A stretch of 45,179 bases of DNA, from assembly GCA_900318195.1 (NCBI GenBank), contig ONJR01000188.1, positions 1 through 45,179 on the forward strand, in the 5' to 3' direction. The translations under genes were made by a program, and so were the position numbers. The notes under the pieces were generated by a model. The model saw nothing but the letters and a program-made list of their open reading frames with translations. It made no database searches and was not told the origin of the DNA. Positions 25,932-34,309 of this stretch are shown here, piece by piece; position 1 is the stretch's first letter; each line of letters begins with the position of its first letter. Source of the stretch: an uncultured Planctomycetota bacterium. GTDB lineage: Bacteria > Planctomycetota > Planctomycetia > Pirellulales > Thermoguttaceae.

Positions 25932-25959
25932 TTGCTTCAGGCGGGCTGGTCGCTACAAT
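25932..25959 (+). promoter_or_regulatory. Promoter of cassette copy 1
   Basis: TTGCTT (25932-25937), 16 nt, TACAAT (25954-25959). Copy 2 has TTGCAA-16-TATGAT at the same place relative to the shared leader element. Confidence 0.55.
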
Positions 25960-25966
25960 GGATTCT

Positions 25967-26039
25967 GAAGCGACTGGTTTGCGATTCGCGGGGAAGTCCC
26001 AGCGCACGCGTTGGGGCGGATTGTGGGCGCGTCGATTCT
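25967..26039 (+). promoter_or_regulatory. Conserved leader element, copy 1
   Basis: From GAAGCGAC to GTCGATTCT this matches 29935-30008 closely, including GGGAAGTCCC and GGGGCGGATTGTG. Its hairpin is CCCAGCG (25998-26004), loop CACG, CGTTGGG (26009-26015). It lies just after the promoter, in the presumed 5' UTR, about 80 bases before the start codon. Confidence 0.6.
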
Positions 26040-26120
26040 CGAGTATGACCAGCGATGCGCTCGGCAACGCGCCGCTGGATTTTTAACAACTCTGACGCTT
26101 ACATACCCGGAGGATTAACT

Positions 26121-28115
26121 ATGTCCATTTCGCCTTCTTGCCTACGGCGACGTCGAGCGCTCTTTTGCGCTCTGGCGTTCGCTTTTGCTTTATGCGTCGG
26201 TTTTTTGCGCGCCGTCGCGCAAGATTCTGGCAAGCTTGATTTTCATGGTCAACTTCACGATCACATCAATATTCCCGTTCCAGACGGCGGCATTACGAGT
26301 ATCGTCGCTGCCCCGGACTTTGAATTTACCGACGAGCAATACGAGCAGATAGAGTCTTACCTCGATATTCCCGAGGGCGAAAGCGCCGAATTCTATCAGA
26401 AGCGCCTCGAGGTTCTCCGCGCAAGTAGGTCGGGATTGGTCGAACGCTGGTACCGTCAGCGCGCGGCGCAACTTGTCGAACGAATCGACGCGGCGCTCGA
26501 AACGGCGGATTCGCGCTTTGTCGACGCGCTCACGCAAGAGCGTCAGGCGCTTTTCGAACGCTATAATTCTCTTGTGCGCGCAGGGGACGCCGAGGCGCTC
26601 CTCGCGCTTATTCATGAACACGACGTTCGCGCCTACAACGTTCTCGACTACGGCAAGACTCCGACCAAGTGGTCGCCCGCTCCCAACTCGCTTCTTTCTC
26701 AGATGTACGAAGCGTACTACCGTTTACGGATTCAAGAGGTCGGTCGCGCCGGCGACGTCGACGCGCTCAAGGCGGTGGTCTCAGAATTAGTCGAGTCTGA
26801 AAACGCGCTCGTTTCGAGTATCAGTCAAAATCTCGTTGAATACGTCGCACTTTACGATTGCAATCAAGCGTCGGCGTTCGCGCAAGCTCTTGACGACGCG
26901 AAAGCACGAACCGCGCAGAAGCGCGGGTTCAACTCTAACCGTAATAGCTCGACTGAACCACCGCTCATTGCGATCGATTCGCCTGCTGTGAAGGCTATGA
27001 AGAAACTGTATACCGTGCCTGAGGATCGCGATCTCGATTTCTATCGTCAACTCCTGAAGTCCTATTTGGACGCGCCTCCTGAAGCGTCTTACGATAGTGA
27101 TTTTCGCGACTTGCGCGAACAGGCGCTTGCGACAACGTTGCGTCACATTATTCTTCTATCGAAGGATTCGGACGAACGCATTTCCCCGAGCCTACTTGAA
27201 CGTTATCGGGCTCTTGTCTTTGAACGTTGCGACTATCCCGCCGTCGTTGAGTTGCAAGAGTTAGGTTTTCTGAATCCTAACGATCATATGCTCTATTTTA
27301 ATAAGCTCCGCCATGTTTGCGAGGTTTACTTTGCGCGCCTCATCGCAAAGGGCGAATACGTCAATTCCAGTCGTCGTCGCGAGATTATTCATGAATTCGC
27401 AGAAGCGGCTGAAAAGCAAGACGTCGTTTTCCAGGTTTACACCAATTTCTTCGGTCACGAAGTCAATTATAGAACTTCGACGTTCGCAAAAGACTTGCGC
27501 GCCGCTATTTGCGCCGCCGGTTTAAAGTCCAATCGTCCCCAACCATATTATAGCGCTCTCAGACTGTCTGAAACACCTGAACCGTCCGGCGACTCCTTTA
27601 TCGGACGCAAGGTCGATTTGCGCGGCGTCGACGTTAATCACAAGGCGTTTGATATAACGTCTTGCGAGGGCAAACCAATCTTGCTCGTCTTTGGTATGAA
27701 CGCGCAAGATTTGTCGCACCAGTTTAGCTCTCTTTCCTCGTCCCCGCTCGGCGCCAAATTCGATCGCGGCGAAGTTACGCTCGTCGGATATTTGGTCAAG
27801 CCGCGTTCTACGCTACCTCCTTCTCAGCGCGATTCCAAACCGCCGTATGACCTTATTAAGAGCCTACCCGAGTTGCAGAACGCTTCTTATCCTATCCTTT
27901 CGGAGTACTTTTCTAGCGTTTCCAATGCGGAAAATGGCGCTGATTACCCAATGCTTGGCGACGAATTATCCTTCAAACACCGTCTCTATCTACTCCTTGA
28001 CGCCGACGGCACGATTCTTGTCGCTTATAATTCCACTAACGATCGAAATGGCGAATCCATTTGGCAATTGGATCAGTATCTTGACAATCTCGCGGCGCAA
28101 CGTTCGGAACGTTAG
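26121..28115 (+). CDS. Secreted helical protein with Cys-less thioredoxin-like C-terminus (cassette copy 1, gene A)
   Basis: The protein has 664 residues from ATG 26121, with GGAGG seven bases upstream; the open frame continues upstream into the leader but has no signal there. A signal peptide (cleavage near AVA-Q) is followed by FTDEQYEQIESYLDIPEGES and a long helical region, about residues 60-480. From about residue 505 a thioredoxin-like domain begins (GRKVDLRGVDVNHKAFD, then GKPILLVFGMNAQD at the CxxC position, later LYLLLDADGTILVAY). No cysteine pair is present. The closest relative in the window is the 30086 gene, with which it aligns end to end. It is co-transcribed with the 28176 gene. 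Function unknown; periplasmic or surface binding role inferred. Confidence 0.8.
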   Translation: MSISPSCLRRRRALFCALAFAFALCVGFLRAVAQDSGKLDFHGQLHDHINIPVPDGGITSIVAAPDFEFTDEQYEQIESYLDIPEGESAEFYQKRLEVLRASRSGLVERWYRQRAAQLVERIDAALETADSRFVDALTQERQALFERYNSLVRAGDAEALLALIHEHDVRAYNVLDYGKTPTKWSPAPNSLLSQMYEAYYRLRIQEVGRAGDVDALKAVVSELVESENALVSSISQNLVEYVALYDCNQASAFAQALDDAKARTAQKRGFNSNRNSSTEPPLIAIDSPAVKAMKKLYTVPEDRDLDFYRQLLKSYLDAPPEASYDSDFRDLREQALATTLRHIILLSKDSDERISPSLLERYRALVFERCDYPAVVELQELGFLNPNDHMLYFNKLRHVCEVYFARLIAKGEYVNSSRRREIIHEFAEAAEKQDVVFQVYTNFFGHEVNYRTSTFAKDLRAAICAAGLKSNRPQPYYSALRLSETPEPSGDSFIGRKVDLRGVDVNHKAFDITSCEGKPILLVFGMNAQDLSHQFSSLSSSPLGAKFDRGEVTLVGYLVKPRSTLPPSQRDSKPPYDLIKSLPELQNASYPILSEYFSSVSNAENGADYPMLGDELSFKHRLYLLLDADGTILVAYNSTNDRNGESIWQLDQYLDNLAAQRSER

Positions 28116-28175
28116 TTTGGCGCGGTATGCAACGAAATCAAACGATAAAGCAGAATATAAAGTTAGGGTAATCTC

Positions 28176-29822
28176 ATGACAAGACAATCGTTTATTAGAA
28201 ATAGCGTCGCTACGCTGTTGATCGCGCTCGTTGCGTTGAGCGCGCCGCGCGTCCATTCCGCCGAGCCGTCGGTCGACTTGGTGGCGCTGCAGAAGCAGAC
28301 TTTTAGCTCCCCAATTTTTCCAGACGAAGTTGACGCGTTCGTAAATCAGCTTTCGCGCGCCGAAGCAGTCGAGATCGCGGAAGAATCTCTTGAACTTGCG
28401 CTCACGCTCGACGAAATCCCGTCCGTCAACGTTGAGCGACTCGCCGCGTGCTATTATAACCTTCTTCTGGTTTCCTGCGCGCGGGACGGTGGAACCGACT
28501 CGTTCGAGCGGTACTCGACTCGCGTTCTTGCGGACGCGCGCCGTAGCGACGTGTGCGCGAACGTTGCGTTTCAAGCGTGTCGCAATCTCAGCGGTTACGA
28601 TTCCGAACGCGCGAAGAAGCTCTATCTTGACCTTGTCGGCGAGTTGGCGTCCTCCGATCAGAGTGCGCGTCGAAACGCTTCGAATCGCGTTTTGCGCGAT
28701 CCGCGCTACCAAGTTGACGCGGCGTCCGATTCTCGTTTCGACGCGTCCGAATATGCGTATTCGAACGAGCTTGAGTCGGAGGCAGCAAGGCGGTTGGCGG
28801 ACTTGACGGCGTTATGGAACGCCTATCAGCGTACGACTTCGCTTATTCATCGTGTCAGTGGACTGTTACCATCGGTGAGATTGGAATCTCCACGCTTTCT
28901 TAGCGAGTATTCTCGAGTTAGCGCTCCCTGTATTTTAGCGTTGCGCGACTCCGAACTGCTGCCGCTCGATCTCAAATTGGACCGTAGCCAATACTATCAT
29001 GCCGTTGCGAACAGCCGGACGTTTACAGGCGAGCGTCTCGGTGATCGAATGCGTGAGACGCTCGAGTACGCGAAAGAGAACGAACCGCCCTTTATCTTCG
29101 ATCAGAACGCTTTTTCAAGATACCGTAACTTCTTCGTGGAATTGGGGCTCCAGGCGTCGCGCGCGGGAACAGACGAGGCGTTTGCAAAACTAGTCGACGA
29201 ATATGTGTCGACGATCGAGTCCGATACGAAAAACACGTTTGAACTTGCCTTTGAATTGGGCAATAACTTACGTCGTCTCGACGAACGTTGGTACGCGCGC
29301 TTTATAGAGAAATTAAAATCGAGCGCAGACTCTCGAACGAACGACGTCGCCGTTCGCGTTGAGGGCTACTATCGCTTTTTCGCGGGCGCCGGTTTTCCCG
29401 CCGCGTTGGAGGGCGTGTGCGAAGACGGCGCGCAGATTACGTTAGACGATTATCTCGGCAAACCGATACTACTGTGCCTCAATTCTCTACCGGTTAGTCG
29501 CGACGACCGTTTTCCTCTCGCCGAAAAGTATATGCCGTCGGGTCTCGCTGTCGTATTGTATCAAAGCGATTTAGGTTCGCAACCATTTAATAGTCGTTCA
29601 GTCCGTCCGAGTCAATTTAGGCGAATATCACGCGCGCGCACGAAAGTGAATCACAAGCTTGGCGGTCGTAAGTACGTTGACTTGGCCGACTACTACGGTA
29701 TCGGTTCTAACCCTATGTCTCTTGCCGTGCTTATAGACGCTTCCGGCGTTGTTATTGCTTCCGGTTCCACCCCTAACGACCTTGAGAACGATTTGAAAAA
29801 ACTCTTTCCCGACGTTAAATAG
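28176..29822 (+). CDS. Secreted helical protein with Cys-less thioredoxin-like C-terminus (cassette copy 1, gene B)
   Basis: The protein has 548 residues. A signal peptide ends near VHSA. The N-terminal ~200 residues are helical and contain RLAACYYNLLL, VLADARRSDVCANV and SERAKKLYLDLV, all repeated in the 32074 protein. The C-terminal ~150 residues start with ALEGVCEDGAQITLDDYLGKPILL and continue to SLAVLIDASGVVIASGSTPNDL, the typical end of a TlpA-like domain; the CxxC site reads NSLPVSRD. The middle part is the least conserved between the two copies. It lies 60 bases after gene A with no terminator between, indicating one transcript. Function unknown. Confidence 0.8.
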   Translation: MTRQSFIRNSVATLLIALVALSAPRVHSAEPSVDLVALQKQTFSSPIFPDEVDAFVNQLSRAEAVEIAEESLELALTLDEIPSVNVERLAACYYNLLLVSCARDGGTDSFERYSTRVLADARRSDVCANVAFQACRNLSGYDSERAKKLYLDLVGELASSDQSARRNASNRVLRDPRYQVDAASDSRFDASEYAYSNELESEAARRLADLTALWNAYQRTTSLIHRVSGLLPSVRLESPRFLSEYSRVSAPCILALRDSELLPLDLKLDRSQYYHAVANSRTFTGERLGDRMRETLEYAKENEPPFIFDQNAFSRYRNFFVELGLQASRAGTDEAFAKLVDEYVSTIESDTKNTFELAFELGNNLRRLDERWYARFIEKLKSSADSRTNDVAVRVEGYYRFFAGAGFPAALEGVCEDGAQITLDDYLGKPILLCLNSLPVSRDDRFPLAEKYMPSGLAVVLYQSDLGSQPFNSRSVRPSQFRRISRARTKVNHKLGGRKYVDLADYYGIGSNPMSLAVLIDASGVVIASGSTPNDLENDLKKLFPDVK

Positions 29823-29898
29823 TTTTGCGCGTCCACCCTTATTTGCGCCGTAACGCCGAGCTAAATTTGACAAAATTGATCATTTTACGCTTCAGCAG

Positions 29899-29926
29899 TT
29901 GCAATGTCGGCGCAAATTGTTATGAT
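29899..29926 (+). promoter_or_regulatory. Promoter of cassette copy 2
   Basis: TTGCAA (29899-29904), 16 nt, TATGAT (29921-29926). A perfect TATAAT also occurs at 30007-30012, right after the leader element, and could be a second start in this copy only. Confidence 0.5.
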
Positions 29927-29934
29927 CGAATCAA

Positions 29935-30008
29935 GAAGCGACTTGTTCGTAATTCGCACGGGAAGTCCCGACGTTCGCGTCGGGGCGGATTGTGAGCGCG
30001 TCGATTCT
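29935..30008 (+). promoter_or_regulatory. Conserved leader element, copy 2
   Basis: Close match to 25967-26039. Its hairpin is CCCGACG (29967-29973), a TTCG tetraloop, and CGTCGGG (29978-29984). Compared with copy 1, two stem pairs change together (A-U to G-C, G-U to A-U), which preserves pairing. Confidence 0.6.
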
Positions 30009-30085
30009 ATAATGTGCCGTAGCGGACGCTCAATCTGCGCGATCGAGCTCGCCGCTGTTGTTCCGCGTACTTTTGAGGAGGAACT

Positions 30086-32017
30086 ATGACGTTATTGAAT
30101 CGTTCCGCCCGCGTCCTAGCGCTCGTTAGCGCGTTCGCTGGTCTATTGTGTTGTTTGCGTCCGTACGCGTTTGCGGACGAATCCGAGCTTCCGACGGTTT
30201 TGTACCAAATTTCGCACGGCGGCTCTATTCCGACGCTTGTCGATCCCACGCTCGATTTTACCGAGGAACAGTACTGTATGTTCGAGGGTTTCCTCGAGAT
30301 TCCCAGCGATGAGAGCGCCGAGTTCTATCAGTTGCGTCTTCAAGCGCTGTTGGATTGTCGTCGCTCGCTCGACTCGCGCTGGTATCGGCGTCGCGCGGCG
30401 CAACTCATCGAGAAGATCGACCGCGCCGTCGAGACGGCGACCACATACTACGAGTCCGCAATCCAGCGTGCGCGCGTCGACGCCTTTGCTCGCTTTAACG
30501 TGCTTGTTCGCGAACGTGATCTCGACGCGCTACTTCAGTTTATTCACGAACATGAAAATCCCGAGAAAGGCGCCTCGCTTCTCCCTGACAACGCGCTCAC
30601 AGAAATGTACGAGGCGTATTACGGTCTGCGCCTGGAGGACGCGGCGCTCGCGAACGACGACGAGGCGTTTAACGACGCGCTCTCTGAGATAGTACGAACC
30701 GATAATCCGCGCGTTGCGAATTGCGCGTATAATCTTGTCGAGTTGATCGCGGTCTACAACGCGCATTTAGCGCCGCAATTTATAGCGAACGCAACCGACG
30801 CCTACAAAGGGCACAAAGATTTCAAGATGAACTCGGCGGCGTATAGCGGCGCGCGCCGACGTTTCCTTCAGCCGGAGTCGCTCGCTGCGAAGAGAGACGC
30901 GGAACTTTTTGCAGTTCCTGAAGGTCGCGATCTGCAATACTATCGGAATCGTTACAAGGAGATAATGGCGATCCCGCCGCGTCGCACGCCGGATGGAACC
31001 GCGATAACGGCACAGTTTGCTTCTCAACGTAATCATGCGATTGAGAAAGTCTTGCGATATGTCATACTAGCGACGGTCGACTCGCCCGAAGGCGTTAATC
31101 CTAAAGAGCTCGAAACCTATAAAAGCGCCATATTGGGCAACGGGAACTACGACGCCGTGTTAGAGCTCATGAAGCTCGGGCTCTTCTCTCGTGATAAAGA
31201 TTCTCTGGATCGTCAACGTCTGGCGCTGATAACGGATCGCGTTCTCTACACGGCGCTCATGAGCGCGCAGCAAGGAACTCCTGCGCGTCGACGCGAGATT
31301 ATCCAGACGTTTGTTGCGAGCGTAGAGAATGGAGTCGACGTCTTTCCGATCTACGAGCGCAATGCGAACTTCTTGTCGAACGGTTCGCGCGAGTTTGCAG
31401 AGGAGCTACGCGCCGCTATTTGCGCCGCTGGTCTCAATTCGGACGACGCCGCGATTCATCGTCAAGCGAAACGCCTTTCCGAAACGTCGCCGTCTCCTGT
31501 CGCGCGTCTTGGCGAGCAAGTCGATCTTCGTGGACTTGACGTCAAACTTCAGGCGTTCGACGCGAGTCAATTCGACGGTAAACCGATTCTGATTCTCTTT
31601 GCGACGCAACCGAATAATCTTATTGCCATCCTCAGTTCGACTCAATACGAGAGGCTACTTGCGAATTTCCAGTCGGGTAAATTCGGATTTGTCGGCTACG
31701 TAACGACTTCTTTTGGACAAGACGCGTTGCTTGCCCAACGTTTTGGCGGCGACAGCGGCGGCAGTTTTCTCGCGCAACTTCGCGACGCGCCGTATCCAAC
31801 GTTGTTTCAGTGTCTTGCGCAATACTCCAATAATCTTGCCGACACGGATTATCCTCTTCTCGGCGACTTTTTTAATGTGAAAGAACCGCTCTTCGTTCTG
31901 CTAACGCCTTCTCGTAAAGTAGCCGCCGTTTATACGACGAACGACTTTAACACGACCGGCGTCTGGAGACTTGAACAGCAGCTCGACAATCTTTCGAACT
32001 CAAACGACGGTAAATAG
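30086..32017 (+). CDS. Secreted helical protein with Cys-less thioredoxin-like C-terminus (cassette copy 2, gene A)
   Basis: The protein has 643 residues, with AGGAGG four bases before ATG 30086 and a signal peptide ending near AFAD. It aligns with the 26121 protein along its length: LDFTEEQYCMFEGFLEIP, ESAEFYQLRLQAL, RWYRRRAAQLIEKID, FIHEHE, and in the C-terminal domain GEQVDLRGLDVKLQAFD and GKPILILFATQPNN. As in the paralogue, no CxxC is present at the thioredoxin active-site position. The final segment (FVLLTPSRKVAAVYTTND) matches the last strands of a TlpA fold. It is followed 56 bases later by gene B. Function unknown. Confidence 0.8.
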   Translation: MTLLNRSARVLALVSAFAGLLCCLRPYAFADESELPTVLYQISHGGSIPTLVDPTLDFTEEQYCMFEGFLEIPSDESAEFYQLRLQALLDCRRSLDSRWYRRRAAQLIEKIDRAVETATTYYESAIQRARVDAFARFNVLVRERDLDALLQFIHEHENPEKGASLLPDNALTEMYEAYYGLRLEDAALANDDEAFNDALSEIVRTDNPRVANCAYNLVELIAVYNAHLAPQFIANATDAYKGHKDFKMNSAAYSGARRRFLQPESLAAKRDAELFAVPEGRDLQYYRNRYKEIMAIPPRRTPDGTAITAQFASQRNHAIEKVLRYVILATVDSPEGVNPKELETYKSAILGNGNYDAVLELMKLGLFSRDKDSLDRQRLALITDRVLYTALMSAQQGTPARRREIIQTFVASVENGVDVFPIYERNANFLSNGSREFAEELRAAICAAGLNSDDAAIHRQAKRLSETSPSPVARLGEQVDLRGLDVKLQAFDASQFDGKPILILFATQPNNLIAILSSTQYERLLANFQSGKFGFVGYVTTSFGQDALLAQRFGGDSGGSFLAQLRDAPYPTLFQCLAQYSNNLADTDYPLLGDFFNVKEPLFVLLTPSRKVAAVYTTNDFNTTGVWRLEQQLDNLSNSNDGK

Positions 32018-32073
32018 AGAAGCGCAAGTCATAGCCGTATGAGAATGATATATTAGAGAAGAGGAATATTGCC

Positions 32074-33738
32074 ATGTCGAAAAGGATCTCTCGTTTACTT
32101 TGGACTTCTTCGTTTCTCGCGCTCTTTTGCGCGATTCTGCCGTTCCCGTTGGCGCGTTGCGCGGAACCTAACGCGAATTTCGACGAATTAATTTCACAGA
32201 CGTTCACTGCGCCGATTTCTTCCGCCTCCGTCGACTCGCTCGTTAATCAGCTTGCGCGCGCGAATGCGCTCGACGCGACGGAACGCGCGTTGGAACAGGC
32301 TCTTGCGCTCGACGAATTTCCGACGTCGAGCGCGGAACGACTCGCCGCGTGTTATTATCGTTTGCGCTTGCGCGCCGCCGCTCAGGTCGGCGGCGACGCG
32401 TTCGACGCATACGCCGAGCGCGTGCTAACCGACGCGCGTCGTAGCGACGTCTGCGCGAACGTCTCGATACAAGCAAGCCGTAATCTCGGCTTTTACGACG
32501 CTGAACGCGCAAAGAAGCTTTATCTCGCGCTCGTTGCCGAGTTTGCCGGGTCAGATTCGCCTGCGCGTCGCCTCGCGGTTCAGCAGATTTTAAGTTCTGG
32601 TCTAGCGCCCTCCGCTGGTTCAGACGCGGAACTCGATCTTACCGAATATCGAGACGAATTATCGCGCGACGCTTCAGAACCGTTACCCGCTAAAAGCGTC
32701 GCGCAGTCTCTTGCGAAACTTTACGCGATTTCTAATGCGCGCGAAACAGCCTTCGCCTTAAAGACCCCTCCGCATCTTTTTACGATTATACCTCCTGCGA
32801 AGAGTCTCGACGAAACGTTAGAACTTTCAGCGCGTTATTGCGAGCTTCTTAATGGAACCGAATTTGAACCGAACGCCGCTTCAGCGCCGTTCTTATCTGT
32901 CAGAACAGCCCTGATGAAACGCGGCAATCGGAATTTTGCAGTCGAAGAGCCGGAGAAGATTCTCCAGCTTATCAGACGGTTTCAAGAGTTCGACGATTCC
33001 CGTTTAAAGCTAGATTATCTCCAACGCTGTTACTCAGCGTACTTTAACGCGCTTCTTCTCGTAGCGTCGCGCGACGGTTCAGACGCCGCGTTTGAGCGCG
33101 CGCTCGAAACGTGCGCCGCCTCCGTTAAGGACGATCCGAAGTATACGGCTGACGCCGCGATGAATCTTGCCCGGCGCCTCAGTCGCGCCGACACGCGCTA
33201 TGTGGAGCGCTTGATTGCAATCCTACGCTCAAACGACGGTTCCGAGATTCAAGAGGTTGCCGACCGTGTCGAAGGAACGCTACGATTTGACAAAATAGTA
33301 GGCGAGAACGCTGTTTTGGAGGGCGTTTGCGAAAACGGCGATCAGATAACGCTCGACGACTATCGCGGTAAAGCCGTGCTATTGGCCTTTATAATACCCA
33401 ATAACCCGACCCCTAATTGGCTTGGCGAGGTTTACGACAAGTATCATACGGCTGGATTAGAAGTTGTTCTCTATTGTCTTGATCGAGACGAACGTGTTCC
33501 CGGTCAAAACGCTCGCGCGTCAGAGTACGCTTTTCAAATGATTTCTAATCTTCGCACAGCGTCGAATCCCGAACTTGGCGGTCGTAAATTCGTCGATATG
33601 CGCGCGTATTATGGAATCGATCAAACAAATTCGTTCACCGTTTTGTTAATTGCTCCCGACGGCAAAGTATTCGCGACGGGTCGACAGCCCAGCGATTTTG
33701 AAGAGCCGCTCAAGCGGCTGTTTCCTGAGGCGGAATAG
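32074..33738 (+). CDS. Secreted helical protein with Cys-less thioredoxin-like C-terminus (cassette copy 2, gene B)
   Basis: The protein has 554 residues; a signal peptide ends near RCAE and AGAGGAA precedes ATG 32074. It is the paralogue of the 28176 protein: QTFTAPISSASVDSLVNQLARA, RLAACYYRLRLR, VLTDARRSDVCANV, ERAKKLYLALV, then the C-terminal LEGVCENGDQITLDDYRGKAV and FTVLLIAPDGKVFATGRQPSDFEE. The CxxC position reads IIPNNPTP. No classical terminator follows; the next structure is the 14-bp inverted repeat at 33787. Function unknown. Confidence 0.8.
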   Translation: MSKRISRLLWTSSFLALFCAILPFPLARCAEPNANFDELISQTFTAPISSASVDSLVNQLARANALDATERALEQALALDEFPTSSAERLAACYYRLRLRAAAQVGGDAFDAYAERVLTDARRSDVCANVSIQASRNLGFYDAERAKKLYLALVAEFAGSDSPARRLAVQQILSSGLAPSAGSDAELDLTEYRDELSRDASEPLPAKSVAQSLAKLYAISNARETAFALKTPPHLFTIIPPAKSLDETLELSARYCELLNGTEFEPNAASAPFLSVRTALMKRGNRNFAVEEPEKILQLIRRFQEFDDSRLKLDYLQRCYSAYFNALLLVASRDGSDAAFERALETCAASVKDDPKYTADAAMNLARRLSRADTRYVERLIAILRSNDGSEIQEVADRVEGTLRFDKIVGENAVLEGVCENGDQITLDDYRGKAVLLAFIIPNNPTPNWLGEVYDKYHTAGLEVVLYCLDRDERVPGQNARASEYAFQMISNLRTASNPELGGRKFVDMRAYYGIDQTNSFTVLLIAPDGKVFATGRQPSDFEEPLKRLFPEAE

Positions 33739-33786
33739 CGTTTCTAGCGCGAATGCCAAATTTCGTTAGCGTTGTTTTCACATATT

Positions 33787-33842
33787 GCGATCGTATTCGT
33801 TATTGCAGGGGTAATGAGAGCTTGTAAGACGAATACGATCGC
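33787..33842. repeat. 14-bp perfect inverted repeat with 28-nt centre
   Basis: GCGATCGTATTCGT (33787-33800) and ACGAATACGATCGC (33829-33842) are exact reverse complements. A T-rich tract (TTCTTTTTTCT) starts about ten bases later, so this may be a long-loop terminator of cassette copy 2 or a protein-binding site. Confidence 0.6.
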
Positions 33843-34142
33843 GTTGACGATTCTTTTTTCTCTATTACTTGACGAGCTGTTAGTTACTGCTATTTATGAG
33901 GAGTATTTACGTTTCCAGCGAACTCGCGAATCTTTTGGTAAGGAGCGTTTCCTTTGGTAACGAATGCTCCGTCGACATGGAACGTTTCACGGCGCGGGGT
34001 ACGAGACGTCATGGAATTTGGATCTCGGTTGTTTATCATAAGGAACAAAAGACGGAATTGCGCGTGAAAGGAACAGCCCAACAGCGCGCTGATTAGACTC
34101 AAGCCGTTATCGACTTGACTTGAATCGATCTGTTGTCGCAAC
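33843..34142. other. Non-coding stretch, no gene recognised
   Basis: This part of the 571-base gap before the rhamnosidase gene is lower in GC than the genes. Short open frames on both strands lack coding character and family resemblance. TTTGGTAA occurs twice (around 33934 and 33954), flanking GGAGCGTT with a matching AATGCTCC downstream. Confidence 0.4.
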
Positions 34143-34176
34143 CATATTCTGAGTTGGAGACGTATCTCAGAATATG
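34143..34176 (+). promoter_or_regulatory. Inverted repeat upstream of the rhamnosidase promoter (candidate operator)
   Basis: CATATTCTGAG (34143-34153) and CTCAGAATATG (34166-34176) are exact reverse complements with a 12-nt centre. The repeat ends 24 bases before the -35 box, a usual location for an activator site. Confidence 0.5.
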
Positions 34177-34200
34177 AGCGCCAAAAGTAGGGCTTGCTAC

Positions 34201-34229
34201 TTGAATTCAACGCGAGTATTCATTATAAT
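34201..34229 (+). promoter_or_regulatory. Promoter of the rhamnosidase gene
   Basis: TTGAAT (34201-34206), 17 nt, perfect TATAAT (34224-34229). The -35 lies in a palindrome, TTGAATTCAA. Confidence 0.7.
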
Positions 34230-34309
34230 CGCGATGAGGCGCGCTTGTTGTATTGCAGGCGCGAAACGCGTAAGCCGCTGATGCGGCGTTGTACCATTAG
34301 GGAAATATA

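Larger units (their letters stand above)
25932..33738 (+). repeat. Tandem duplication of a two-gene cassette with its promoter and leader
   Basis: Unit 1 (25932-29822) and unit 2 (29899-33738) share gene order, lengths, signal peptides, short spacers inside the pair (60 and 56 bases), promoter layout and a nearly identical leader block. The proteins have diverged strongly, but long motifs persist (for example ARRSDVCANV and ESAEFYQ), so the duplication is old. Confidence 0.85.

Noticed and set aside
25790..26120. Coding frame joining the small-RNA region and the cassette leader
   Set aside because: It crosses the terminator hairpin, the promoter and the conserved leader hairpin, and lacks a signal peptide until ATG 26121.
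33772..34210. Short open frames on both strands in the gap before the rhamnosidase gene
   Set aside because: They overlap inverted repeats and the promoter region, have no recognisable motif and do not share the codon pattern of neighbouring genes.
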